Shown: positions 32,726 through 41,112 of the stretch, one piece after another | Numbering within the stretch: the first letter of the stretch is position 1 | How the letters are laid out: every line of letters begins with the position of its first letter | From: Candidatus Binatus soli | Lineage (GTDB): Bacteria > Desulfobacterota > Binatia > Binatales > Binataceae | Direction of reading: 5' to 3' | Assembly (NCBI GenBank): GCA_002479255.1 | Contig: DLMJ01000001.1 | Location: 74,055-138,054 of the forward strand | DNA: 64,000 bases | Made by a program: the position numbers and the translations under genes | The notes under the pieces: model-generated | What the model was told of the DNA's origin: nothing | Seen by the model: only the letters and a program-made list of their open reading frames with translations | The model's database searches: none

Positions 32726-32914
32726 GGGAGTGACCTCAGTCGCTCTTTGCTCAATCATAGAGAGCGCGTCGATGAACGATCAAGCAAGACACTTTCGATC
32801 GAGACCTTGAAACCTTGCAATGGCGCGCTGAACTTCGGCGATGAGCAATGTTACAATTGGCGCACGAGGTAGCCGCGGCTCAAATCGCGGACTTCCCATC
32901 ACCGGAGAACCTGG

Positions 32915-33562
32915 ATGACACTCCAATATGATCTGTTCTGGTCCTTTCGCTCGCCGTATTCCTACCTCGTTACGCCGCGCCTGATTGAATTCGAACGCGA
33001 GTACGACGTGAAGGCCAACGTCCGGCCGGTTTATCCGATCGCGGTCCGGATTCCCGGCTTTTTCAAACAGGTGAACCCGATGTGGCCGCCCTATTTGCTT
33101 CGCGATTGCTCGCGTATCGCGGAGATGCTGGGCATGCCGTTCGCCTGGCCCAGCCCCGATCCGATCGTCATGAACATCAGCACCGGCGAGGTGGCCAACG
33201 AGCAACCGTACATCCACAGGTTGACAAGGTTGGGCGCCGCCGCCGCTCTCGGCAAGGGACTGCCGTTCCTCGCAGCAGTCAGCGCAGTCATTTTCGGCGG
33301 CGTCAGAAACTGGCATCTCGGCGGCCATCTCGCCGGGGCGGCGCAGCGCGCAGGGCTGGACCTCACGAGACTCGATTCGGAAATCGAGCGGGATCCGGAT
33401 CGTTATGAAGCTATGATCGCCGAAAATGAGTCCGCGCAGAAACGCGCCGGGCATTGGGGCGTCCCGCTGATGGTCTTCAACGACGAACCGTTTTTCGGGC
33501 AGGACCGCTTCGATCTGCTGCGATGGCGCATGCAGAAAAACGGGCTCACCCGCCGCCGCTGA
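32915..33562 (+). CDS. DsbA-fold 2-hydroxychromene-2-carboxylate isomerase-like protein
   Basis: A 215-residue thioredoxin-fold protein of the HCCA isomerase/kappa-GST group. The start YDLFWSFRSPYSYLVTPRLI has the S-x-x-S in place of the DsbA C-x-x-C, with the Ser that activates glutathione in the isomerase family. HWGVPLMVFNDEPFFGQDRF is the conserved cis-Pro region and C-terminal signature. In aromatic degradation this enzyme converts hydroxychromene carboxylates; no other pathway gene is nearby, so the substrate is open. The DUF1329 gene follows by 11 bases. Confidence 0.85.
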   Translation: MTLQYDLFWSFRSPYSYLVTPRLIEFEREYDVKANVRPVYPIAVRIPGFFKQVNPMWPPYLLRDCSRIAEMLGMPFAWPSPDPIVMNISTGEVANEQPYIHRLTRLGAAAALGKGLPFLAAVSAVIFGGVRNWHLGGHLAGAAQRAGLDLTRLDSEIERDPDRYEAMIAENESAQKRAGHWGVPLMVFNDEPFFGQDRFDLLRWRMQKNGLTRRR

Positions 33563-33573
33563 TGGAGGTACTC

Positions 33574-34920
33574 ATGCTACAGTCACCGTTGCGAATCGTG
33601 GTCGGAACCTTGCTGGCGGCGATGCTCTGCTCGTTGCCGCGCGCGCAAGCCGACGTCAAACCCGGCGATGTAATCACCAAGGACAATGCATACAAGGTCG
33701 CCGACCTGCTCAGCCCCGGCAACTACGTGCTGGTCCGCGAGGGCATGCAGCTCAGGATCGTGCCGACCGACAAGCTCGATTGGCCGCCGCCGTTCAAAAC
33801 TGCGACCGAGAAGTACTCGCCCCAGGTCCAGCTCGGGGCCGACGGCACCCTCAAGGGTTACGTCTCCGGCCAGCCGTTTCCGCTGGTCGATCCGAACGAT
33901 CCGCAAGTGGCGACCAAGGTGATGTGGAATTTCAGCTACCGGCCGCTCTACAGCGACGACATCGATATGCGCTATCCAGAGGTTGCCAGCTTCGACAAGA
34001 ACGCCGCCGGCTCACCGCTGAGCTACTACACGGTGGGGCATTTCGCGTTCTACAACAATGTCGGCCGCATCGAGGTGCCTCCGATACCGGTCGATCCCGA
34101 CGGCGTGGCCAGCGGCATTCGTTACCGCTTCGGCTTCTATCCGTTCATGGAGCCGTCGTCATTGCGCGGCTACGGGATGGTGCGGCAGCGGCATATCGAT
34201 CCCACGATCGAGGACAACGTATGGGTGTTCAGTCCCACGACGCGCAAGCTGCGCCGTGAATCTGCGGCGGTGCTCTCAGACGCTATAGGCGCTTTGCCGG
34301 GATTCAGCGGCGGCGGAGGCAGCGGCTATGGCGGCGGCATGGGAGGAGCCAGCGGAGGCAGCGCTTACGCGAACACGCTCGATCCGGACTCATACTTCGG
34401 CTTCTCGGCGAAAATCGAAGATTTCAACTACCGGTTCCTGGGTGAGAAGCAGATGCTCGCGTCGGTGCACGCCGTGCATTCGCCCGAGCCGCAATGCCCC
34501 TTCGACGGCGGCAAAACCATTTGCCCGGAAGACTGGGAGATGCGCCATCTGTACGTGATCGAAGCGGACTCGAAGCCGGGCCGCGATCTGACGATCCCGA
34601 AGCGAATCTTCTACATTGATTCAGAAGGATGGTTCATCACGGCGTCGGATCAGTACGATCGCAACGGCAAGCTGTGGAAGACTATCGCGACCTTCAATAC
34701 CTATCGCGACCGGCCGGTGCCGGACGCGAGAGTCGCCATCTATCCGTACAAGCGGATGTTCCAGCTCGGTCTGGTCGACGAGGATCTCGATACCGGCTAC
34801 AGCTCGGTCGTCTATATGCCCGGAGCGACCGCGCCCGATCGCGAATGCTGGTATATCGATATGGGAACCGTGGACAACGCTTTTCTGGAGCCGCAGGCGC
34901 TGGAGCGAGCCGGCCACTGA
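33574..34920 (+). CDS. DUF1329 exported protein
   Basis: A 448-residue exported protein. The signal peptide (LRIVVGTLLAAMLCSLPRAQ) ends near AQA-D, and the DUF1329 core includes GDVITKDNAYKVADLLSPGN, VMWNFSYRPLYSDDIDMRYP, RQRHIDPTIEDNVWVFSPTT and KLRRES. DUF1329 proteins have a LolA/LolB-like fold and often travel with RND transporters of the MMPL type; none is present here. A Gly-rich loop (residues about 245-265) is inserted in the middle. The start at 33574 has GGAGG five bases upstream; an upstream-open frame overlaps the previous gene. Confidence 0.85.
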   Translation: MLQSPLRIVVGTLLAAMLCSLPRAQADVKPGDVITKDNAYKVADLLSPGNYVLVREGMQLRIVPTDKLDWPPPFKTATEKYSPQVQLGADGTLKGYVSGQPFPLVDPNDPQVATKVMWNFSYRPLYSDDIDMRYPEVASFDKNAAGSPLSYYTVGHFAFYNNVGRIEVPPIPVDPDGVASGIRYRFGFYPFMEPSSLRGYGMVRQRHIDPTIEDNVWVFSPTTRKLRRESAAVLSDAIGALPGFSGGGGSGYGGGMGGASGGSAYANTLDPDSYFGFSAKIEDFNYRFLGEKQMLASVHAVHSPEPQCPFDGGKTICPEDWEMRHLYVIEADSKPGRDLTIPKRIFYIDSEGWFITASDQYDRNGKLWKTIATFNTYRDRPVPDARVAIYPYKRMFQLGLVDEDLDTGYSSVVYMPGATAPDRECWYIDMGTVDNAFLEPQALERAGH

Positions 34921-34935
34921 TAAGGAAAAAACGAG

Positions 34936-36579
34936 TTACAGCTGCAACACGAACCGGATGTCGCCCAGGCGCAGCTGGCTGCCGGCGCTCACGAACGCCG
35001 AGCCATGTATCTGGCGATCGTCCACATAGCTGCCGTTAGTCGAATTCAGATCCATCAGTTCGAATCCACCCTCGCGGCGCATCAGGCGCGCGTGCTGGCG
35101 CGACACGCTTGCGTGCGGAATGACGACGTCGTTGTCCTCGCCGCGGCCGATCGATATCTCGTCTTTCATCAGCGAGTATTCCGCCGGCACCGGATCGACG
35201 CGATCGACCGCCACCAGCCGCGCGCCCTGCGTATTTCCCGCCCCGCGGGGCGCGGTCATCGGTGATTGCGACGGTCTGGCGGGCGCGCGCTGGACCGCGC
35301 GCGCCGCTGGCGGCGGGGCGGACGGCATCCGAAGTGATGGCGCGCCCTGCGCCTCGACAATGGCCTTGAGTTCGTCGGCCGAGACCCCGAACCTCATTCG
35401 CGACAGCCCGAACAGCCCGATGATTGCGATCAACGGTACTGCTCCGTTCCACCAGCTGAACGAGAATTGCCGAAGCCCGGTGCCGGTCGAGTTTCCAGCG
35501 GCCGTGCCCGCGTCCTCCGGCACGTTAATCGCGGCGCCGCCGAGCCCACGCACCTGGTACGCGGTCTCAACGTCGCCCGCTTCGCCGTTGTAATCGATCT
35601 TCAGTTCGACACTGCGATTGGTGCCGTCTTCAATCGGCCGCGGCGTTCGATAGGTCAGCGAATACTCCGTCGCGATCGAATGGCCGATTTCGCGCACCAG
35701 CGACGGGAAGCGGCCTTCTTCCGTGATGATATTGTACGAACGGCCGTGCGTCGCATCGATGATTTCCTGGTACGCGGGCTCGATGAACGGCGGCGGGACC
35801 ACCGCATACAGAGTGAGCCCGTTCTTCTTGAGCATGTCGGCGACTTTGGTCCCGGTCAAATCCGTCACCTGCACGCCGCGAGTATGATGGTCCCAGAAGG
35901 CCTGATCGTGCGCCGTGTCGGCCGAGCCGTCGCCGTCATGATGGGCCGGCGCGTCGGTGATGATAATGATGATGCCTTCGGCCTCGGGGCGGAACGGAAA
36001 CTTCGCCGCATAGGCAAGCGCGTCGAGCTGATCCTCGGGGATGTCGCCGCCGCCGCCGGCGTGCAGGCTGCCCACCCACTCGGTGAACTGCTTGACGTCC
36101 GAAGTAAACGAGTTGCGATAGGCGCAGTTGCAGTCCGGGTACGCCGAGACCACGTAATCCTCGAACGTCACCAGCCCGAGCCGGTAGTCGCGGCTGTTGG
36201 CCTGCAGGTCCTGCGCAAACGCGATCACGTTCTGCTTGACCGCGTCGATATACGGCTGCATCGATTCCGTCACGTCCATCACGAACACGATATCGACGGG
36301 ACGGCCCTGACCGACTCCGCGAAAGTCGAGGATCTTGGCTTCCTTGCCGTCTTCAAATACTTTCACGTTGTCGGGACGAAGGTTGCCGACCGGATTGCCG
36401 TTCTGATCGGTCAGACCGAAGTCGAGCTGTACGCCGCCGTCGGTGTCGAAGTGCTCGAGGCCCGGATTTCCGGTCGTGATTTTCAAGCTCGCATCCGCCG
36501 CGGTCACTCGAACCCCGAAGCAGAGCAGAAAGAAAAGCGCGAACAGACAGCAGCGGGCGTTTCGATTCGACGAGTTCAT
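34936..36579 (-). CDS. Exported VWA-FHA protein
   Basis: A 547-residue envelope protein. The N-terminal signal peptide (CCLFALFFLLCFGVRVTAA) is followed by a short beta domain, a von Willebrand A domain with MIDAS VFVMDVTESMQP (Asp102, Thr104, Ser106), a membrane helix around residues 370-390 (WWNGAVPLIAIIGLFGL), a Pro-rich linker, and a cytoplasmic-side FHA domain at the C-terminus (ISIGRGEDNDVVIPHASVSR, QHARLM, LNSTNGSYVDDRQI). This topology links an extracytoplasmic ligand domain to an intracellular phosphothreonine reader; no kinase gene is adjacent. It is convergent with the DUF1329 gene, 15 bases apart. Confidence 0.88.
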   Translation of the reverse strand: MNSSNRNARCCLFALFFLLCFGVRVTAADASLKITTGNPGLEHFDTDGGVQLDFGLTDQNGNPVGNLRPDNVKVFEDGKEAKILDFRGVGQGRPVDIVFVMDVTESMQPYIDAVKQNVIAFAQDLQANSRDYRLGLVTFEDYVVSAYPDCNCAYRNSFTSDVKQFTEWVGSLHAGGGGDIPEDQLDALAYAAKFPFRPEAEGIIIIITDAPAHHDGDGSADTAHDQAFWDHHTRGVQVTDLTGTKVADMLKKNGLTLYAVVPPPFIEPAYQEIIDATHGRSYNIITEEGRFPSLVREIGHSIATEYSLTYRTPRPIEDGTNRSVELKIDYNGEAGDVETAYQVRGLGGAAINVPEDAGTAAGNSTGTGLRQFSFSWWNGAVPLIAIIGLFGLSRMRFGVSADELKAIVEAQGAPSLRMPSAPPPAARAVQRAPARPSQSPMTAPRGAGNTQGARLVAVDRVDPVPAEYSLMKDEISIGRGEDNDVVIPHASVSRQHARLMRREGGFELMDLNSTNGSYVDDRQIHGSAFVSAGSQLRLGDIRFVLQL

Positions 36580-36635
36580 CGCTGGCTGTGATTCTCCGGA
36601 TCGGGAAGGCGATCAGTCAAGCTCCCCTGATCCAT

Positions 36636-36668
36636 TTGACGTTCACGCAAGCGATTGTATTCTTGCGT
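36636..36668 (+). promoter_or_regulatory. Predicted promoter with overlapping inverted repeat
   Basis: TTGACG (36636-36641), 16 bases, then TATTCT (36658-36663). ACGCAAG (36645-36651) and CTTGCGT (36662-36668) form a perfect 7-bp inverted repeat over the spacer and -10, as an operator would. The predicted transcript start near 36670 supports the ATG at 36694. Confidence 0.6.
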
Positions 36669-36693
36669 TCGCACACTGGTTAGGTTATCCCAA

Positions 36694-38883
36694 ATGCTGA
36701 CCCAAATCTTCTTCGATGGATTCCGTGTGAAAGATTTTTTTGTGCATCGCACTGCTGGCAGCCTGATAGCACCTTTCGTCACTCTGATTTGCGTGCTGCT
36801 GGCCGGTGTCGGGTCGGCCCGGGCCGCCAACACAGCGCAGGTCGAGGTGGGATTTGTGGGCGTTCCGCCGACGAACTTTCAGAACGTTCTTCTCAATGTT
36901 CAGTCGGTTCGCATCAATCGCAATGCGGCCGTGGGCCCCGCCAATGGCGGATGGGAAACCATTCCGGTGCCTCCGGGGATCGGAAACTCTCCACAGAACG
37001 CGGACTTGCAGATCGATCTCAATACTTCGCAGAACCTACCCCAGCTCTTCAACACCGCCGATGTGCGGCCCGACACCTACGAAATTGCCGAGGTCCAGCT
37101 CGATCCGAACAATCCCGGCACATTGATCCCCGACTGTCCGCTGGCGCCGCCGCTTAGCGCCACCGCCGACGGATGCATCAATTACCCGATCCAGTTGGCT
37201 GCCGGCACCAACGTCATCAGCGTGTCGAACACCGGTCCCGGCGGGCTGATCGCGCCGGAAAAGGGGAAACTGGTGGAGTTGTTCCTTCAAGTGTCGATGA
37301 TGATCAATAAGGCGCCTACGACAGCCGGCGGTGCGTACACCGTAACGATCAAGTTGGCGTCGCCGCCCACGAATCCGGTCCAGCTGGGTACGGTGACAGG
37401 ATCCGTGTCGGGCTCGCCGACTGCGCCGACGACAAGGGTCCAACCGTTGACGGTGACAGCCGAAGCGATCGGAACCAATACCCCTATCGCCACCGCTCCG
37501 GTCCAAAACGGGAAGTTTAATCTGGCGCTTCCGGCGGCCGGCGGCCCCACGGGGGCATATGGATTTGGAACACTCTATGACCTCGCGCTGGTGGGCGGAG
37601 CAGATACCTACCAGGCAGCGCGGTTGCCGCCGCTATACCCTGGGCAATCGCTCTCACAAAACTTCACCCCCAAAGTGGGCCAGACACTTGGCTATATCAC
37701 GGGTACGATCAGCGATAATTGCGTCGCCACAAAACCGGTTGTCGGTGCGACCCTGCAGTTGCTGATTCCACCCGATGACATCACTCCCACGCCACCGGCA
37801 ACACCGGCAACCTTCTGTATTGACTCCCCCGAGCAATGCATCGCTGTCGCGACGGCGAATACCGATGATGCAGGCAACTTTCCGCTGCCGGGTACGCTCG
37901 CGATCCCCGCTGCGTTCGACAACGTTCCGGTGCTACCGAAAAAAGCGGCCTATGCGATGGAGATCACCGCGCCGGGTTACGATCCTTTATTCGTCCAGGC
38001 AATTCCGAGCTCGGGCAAAACCGGCGGCACTTGCACCACTAGCGCCACCGGCGCCACTTTCGACGCGTGCGACCTCGCGCTGAACACGGGATACATCAGC
38101 GGCACTATCCCGATAACACCGCCAAATCCGGGGCAGACTACTCTGGTCCAGGTATTCGCCGAGGACCATGGAACCAACAATATTGAAAGCGCGCTCCCGA
38201 TGCCGCTTGCCGTCACGAACTCGCACGTCGGCTCCTGCCCAGGACCTCCACCGCATAGCTGCGTTTCTTTTACGCTGAATGTTCCGACCTCGGATGTCGT
38301 TCCCTCAGGCTTTGATCTGTTCGCTACGACGATCGATCTCTATCAGGGCGTCACCGATCCGTTTCAGGGCCACACCATCGCGGTGCTGGCAGACGTTCCG
38401 GCGTCGGCGAAGCCCTCCGCTCCGGGAGTGTGCAGTCCTCCGACGACGGCGACTTTCCCCATCGACCAAACGATCGACTGCGTCGGTCACGGCAGCGTGA
38501 CGGGCGGTCCAAGTGGCGTCGCCAACGCGAACCTCGGCACCTCGGTCGTCCTGTCGAAAGATAACGTGCTGATAACAAATGCTCCCGTGCAGAATGTGAC
38601 GACTGAGAACCCGAACAACAGTTACGCCTTCTGCGCTCCTGCCGACACTTATAATCTACAAAGGCTCCAACTGCCGGTACCCACTTTTTCGGTGGTGCCG
38701 AGTTCGGCGCCTACACCTGTGCTTGACACCAATACGGTGACCGTCACGATTCCACCGCCTCCGCCAGCCGGTGGCCCGAGCTCGGCTCCGACGCCGGGGA
38801 TCAAGTGCCCGACCACCTGCGAGTATCCCGACGGCACATGCCCCGGCATCTGCAACGACGTAATCAAGCCGATACCAGAGTGA
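36694..38883 (+). CDS. Large secreted protein with DUF4382-like start
   Basis: A 729-residue exported protein. After a cytoplasmic N-terminus (MLTQIFFDGFRVKDFF) a hydrophobic stretch (IAPFVTLICVLLAGVGSA) serves as a signal or anchor. The mature start AQVEVGFVGVPPTNFQNVLL then NVQSVRINRN resembles DUF4382 beta-sandwich domains. Further regions look like carboxypeptidase-regulatory-type repeats (GYITGTISDNCVATKPVVGA, GNFPLPGTLAIPAAFD, TGYISGTIPITPP) rich in Pro, Thr, Asn and Gly. The tail has a Cys-rich end (KCPTTCEYPDGTCPGIC). It is probably displayed at the cell surface. Its stop overlaps the start of the next lipoprotein gene (TGATG). An upstream-open frame lies within the promoter. Confidence 0.7.
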   Translation: MLTQIFFDGFRVKDFFVHRTAGSLIAPFVTLICVLLAGVGSARAANTAQVEVGFVGVPPTNFQNVLLNVQSVRINRNAAVGPANGGWETIPVPPGIGNSPQNADLQIDLNTSQNLPQLFNTADVRPDTYEIAEVQLDPNNPGTLIPDCPLAPPLSATADGCINYPIQLAAGTNVISVSNTGPGGLIAPEKGKLVELFLQVSMMINKAPTTAGGAYTVTIKLASPPTNPVQLGTVTGSVSGSPTAPTTRVQPLTVTAEAIGTNTPIATAPVQNGKFNLALPAAGGPTGAYGFGTLYDLALVGGADTYQAARLPPLYPGQSLSQNFTPKVGQTLGYITGTISDNCVATKPVVGATLQLLIPPDDITPTPPATPATFCIDSPEQCIAVATANTDDAGNFPLPGTLAIPAAFDNVPVLPKKAAYAMEITAPGYDPLFVQAIPSSGKTGGTCTTSATGATFDACDLALNTGYISGTIPITPPNPGQTTLVQVFAEDHGTNNIESALPMPLAVTNSHVGSCPGPPPHSCVSFTLNVPTSDVVPSGFDLFATTIDLYQGVTDPFQGHTIAVLADVPASAKPSAPGVCSPPTTATFPIDQTIDCVGHGSVTGGPSGVANANLGTSVVLSKDNVLITNAPVQNVTTENPNNSYAFCAPADTYNLQRLQLPVPTFSVVPSSAPTPVLDTNTVTVTIPPPPPAGGPSSAPTPGIKCPTTCEYPDGTCPGICNDVIKPIPE

Positions 38884-39566
38884 TGGCAAGCCGGGCGATG
38901 CGGTGTCTCGTGCGAATTTTGTCGATGAGCGCGCTCGGCGCAGCGCTCGCGTTTTCAGTCGCGGCCTGCAACAACCAGACTGGATTTTCCGGGAGCGTCG
39001 GTAATACACCCAACGGCCCGGCGTTGGCATCGTATGAAATTCTCGGCACGGTCGGGACGCCATTTACCGCGACCGTATCGGACGCGCGATCGTCATGGAC
39101 GCTTCAGGGCAACGTCCCGCTTAGCATCGTAATCTGCAACAACGTCCTGCCGGCTCGAATCATCGCAACTAAAACCACCAGCAACAGCAACCTGCTGAGT
39201 CTCGAAGCAATCATCGGCACCAGAGTGGCCGATCTTCAGTCCACCAGCGCATCTTTTGGCACCGTGTCGGTGCAGGTCGGGGGTACCCTCAACTCGATCG
39301 CATCGCCGGCGTCTCCGGACCTGCGCATTTTCGTCGCCGGTCCCGCCGATCAGCGTTACAACGCGCTGGTCGAGGATATCACCACCGGATGGGTGATCAG
39401 CTCACGCGCGCCGAACTTGATCCTGTTCGACAGCCCCGACGGAAAGGTGGACGCCACCCTTTTCGGAGCTCCAGCCTTCCCTACTTTCACCGTCAACATG
39501 ACGCTCGACGGCGCCGTGGTGGCGGCCGTCGTTCATGGCCCCAACGCGACGATTCGCGAGCCATGA
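38883..39566 (+). CDS. Lipoprotein of unknown function
   Basis: A 227-residue lipoprotein. ILSMSALGAALAFSVAAC is a signal with a good lipobox (VAAC), followed by NNQTGFSGSVGNTPNG. The mature domain is beta-rich and acidic-poor (SYEILGTVGTPFTATVSDAR, GPADQRYNALVEDITTGWVI) and could be a periplasmic or outer-leaflet sandwich; I recognise no family. Its ATG overlaps the stop of the 729-residue protein, so the pair is translationally coupled and probably works together at the envelope. Confidence 0.7.
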   Translation: MASRAMRCLVRILSMSALGAALAFSVAACNNQTGFSGSVGNTPNGPALASYEILGTVGTPFTATVSDARSSWTLQGNVPLSIVICNNVLPARIIATKTTSNSNLLSLEAIIGTRVADLQSTSASFGTVSVQVGGTLNSIASPASPDLRIFVAGPADQRYNALVEDITTGWVISSRAPNLILFDSPDGKVDATLFGAPAFPTFTVNMTLDGAVVAAVVHGPNATIREP

Positions 39567-39661
39567 CTCGCGCGCCCTGTTGAGTCAGCGCCGCGCTAGT
39601 TGCGCAATTCGCTCGCATGCCTGCCGCTGCGTCGAATCCGCGCTCGATCGTCCCGGTTCGT

Positions 39662-39690
39662 TTGACAGCCTCCCGCATTCGTCATAGTTA
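39662..39690 (+). promoter_or_regulatory. Predicted promoter of the EmrA-like gene
   Basis: TTGACA (39662-39667), 17 bases, then TAGTTA (39685-39690), 67 bases upstream of the ATG. Confidence 0.5.
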
Positions 39691-39757
39691 GCCTCTGTAA
39701 GAAGTGAGCGAGCCATTCGAAAACGCGCCTAGACCTTCCCGCCTCTGAAATCATTCT

Positions 39758-40942
39758 ATGAATTCGCAGCTCGTACGCCGGGTCTTGTTGGCAGTGGCGA
39801 TCATTGCGGTCGCCGCCGCCGCGATTCCCGGTTTTCACTACTATCGCTACATCGAAAGCCACGTCAGCACCGACGACGCCTACGTCGACGGCACTGTCGC
39901 GCTGGTTTCCTCGCGTGTTGCCGGCACCGTCACCAACGTTTATGTCGAGGACAACTGGACGGTTAAGGAAGGCCAACTGTTGTTGACGCTGGACCCGCGC
40001 GACTTCGACGTCCGTGTCGAGCAGGCCCAGGCTCAGCTCGAGCGCGCCAGGCAATCCGTCGATGAGCTCTACGCGCTGGTGGATGCGGCGCGGTCGGGTG
40101 TGGCGCTCACCGTGTCGCAGCTCAAGCAGGCGCAAATCGATTTCGACCGCGCCAAGGCGCTGAAGGAACAAGGCGTCGTCTCCATCGAGCAATACGATCA
40201 GGCCAACACCGGACTGCGCGTCGCGATGGCCGATGAAGCGCTGGCGGAGCATCAATTGACGCAGGCCGAGGCCGCCCTCGGATCGCGCAACGACGGCCGT
40301 TCGCGCTACGCACTCCCGGTCGTGAAGCAGGCCGAAGCCGCTCTGGAAGCCGCCAAGCTCGATCTCGACTACACCAAACTGACCGCGCCGTTCGCGGGCA
40401 TCGTGACTCACAAAACCGCCCACGTTGGCAATCGCGTCCAGGTCGGAGAGCCTCTGCTGGCGATCGTCCCGCTTGGCAAGCTCTACCTCACGGCCAACTT
40501 CAAGGAGACCCAGCTCACCGACGTGCGCGTCGGTCAAAAGGCGGAGATCGTCGCCGACATCTATCCCAACTACACCTACCGGGGACACGTCGATTCGATC
40601 AGCATGGGCACCGGCGCGGCCTTCTCGCTGCTGCCGCCCGAAAATGCGACCGGCAACTGGGTCAAAGTCGTGCAGCGCGTGCCGGTCAAGATTGTTATCG
40701 ACGGACCGGAGCCCCGAGACAAACCGCTCCGGCTGGGACTGTCGGTCGAAGTTGCGATCGATCTCGGCGATCGCAGTGGACCCTTGCTCTCGTCGATCGT
40801 GCAGCAGCGTTTCCAGCAAGACGGCCAGACTCTCCCCAACGAGACACTCAAGATGGCGCCGATGCCCCAGACGCCGGCCGAACCGCCGCCGCCCACCGAG
40901 ACCCACCAACAGCAACATTTCATGCCTCGCCCGATTCCCTGA
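39758..40942 (+). CDS. HlyD/EmrA-family membrane-fusion protein
   Basis: A 394-residue periplasmic adaptor anchored by one N-terminal helix (LVRRVLLAVAIIAVAAAAI). The EmrA-type start HVSTDDAYVDGTVALVSSRV AND-like block is followed by a lipoyl half-motif (GTVTNVYVEDNWTVKEGQLL), a long coiled coil (residues about 85-190), the second half-motif (APFAGIVTHKTAHVGNRVQV) and beta-barrel (NFKETQLTDVRVGQKAEIVA). The C-terminus is Pro/Gln-rich. Such proteins bridge an inner-membrane pump such as EmrB to an outer-membrane channel, yet no pump or TolC gene is beside it. Confidence 0.9.
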   Translation: MNSQLVRRVLLAVAIIAVAAAAIPGFHYYRYIESHVSTDDAYVDGTVALVSSRVAGTVTNVYVEDNWTVKEGQLLLTLDPRDFDVRVEQAQAQLERARQSVDELYALVDAARSGVALTVSQLKQAQIDFDRAKALKEQGVVSIEQYDQANTGLRVAMADEALAEHQLTQAEAALGSRNDGRSRYALPVVKQAEAALEAAKLDLDYTKLTAPFAGIVTHKTAHVGNRVQVGEPLLAIVPLGKLYLTANFKETQLTDVRVGQKAEIVADIYPNYTYRGHVDSISMGTGAAFSLLPPENATGNWVKVVQRVPVKIVIDGPEPRDKPLRLGLSVEVAIDLGDRSGPLLSSIVQQRFQQDGQTLPNETLKMAPMPQTPAEPPPPTETHQQQHFMPRPIP

Positions 40943-40960
40943 TCGCTCGCCCCTTCTAAC

Positions 40961-41020
40961 CGGGACGAAGTCCCGCATCCCGCATCTTTGTCTTAATATT
41001 GGGTTCAGGGGTCACCCCTG
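40961..41020. repeat. Intergenic palindromic repeat, copy 2
   Basis: GGGAC-GAA-GTCCC (near 40962-40974), a TTAATATTGGGT link, and CAGGGGT-C-ACCCCTG (41006-41020) form the same string of palindromes as at 42350-42414. It lies between the EmrA-like and phosphotransferase genes, in a 170-base gap that otherwise shows nothing. Confidence 0.85.
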
Positions 41021-41112
41021 CCGCACCTGACACGCGTGTCAGTTCGGTTGCGACTTTTCTCCGCGTGTATTACGCTGCGGTTCCGGCGGATTCTCCGTCC
41101 GCGCTGTATCCG

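Noticed and set aside
39596..40978. A 460-codon open frame antisense to the EmrA-like gene
   Set aside because: Arg/Asp/Gly-rich mirror of the coiled-coil gene, with no motif.
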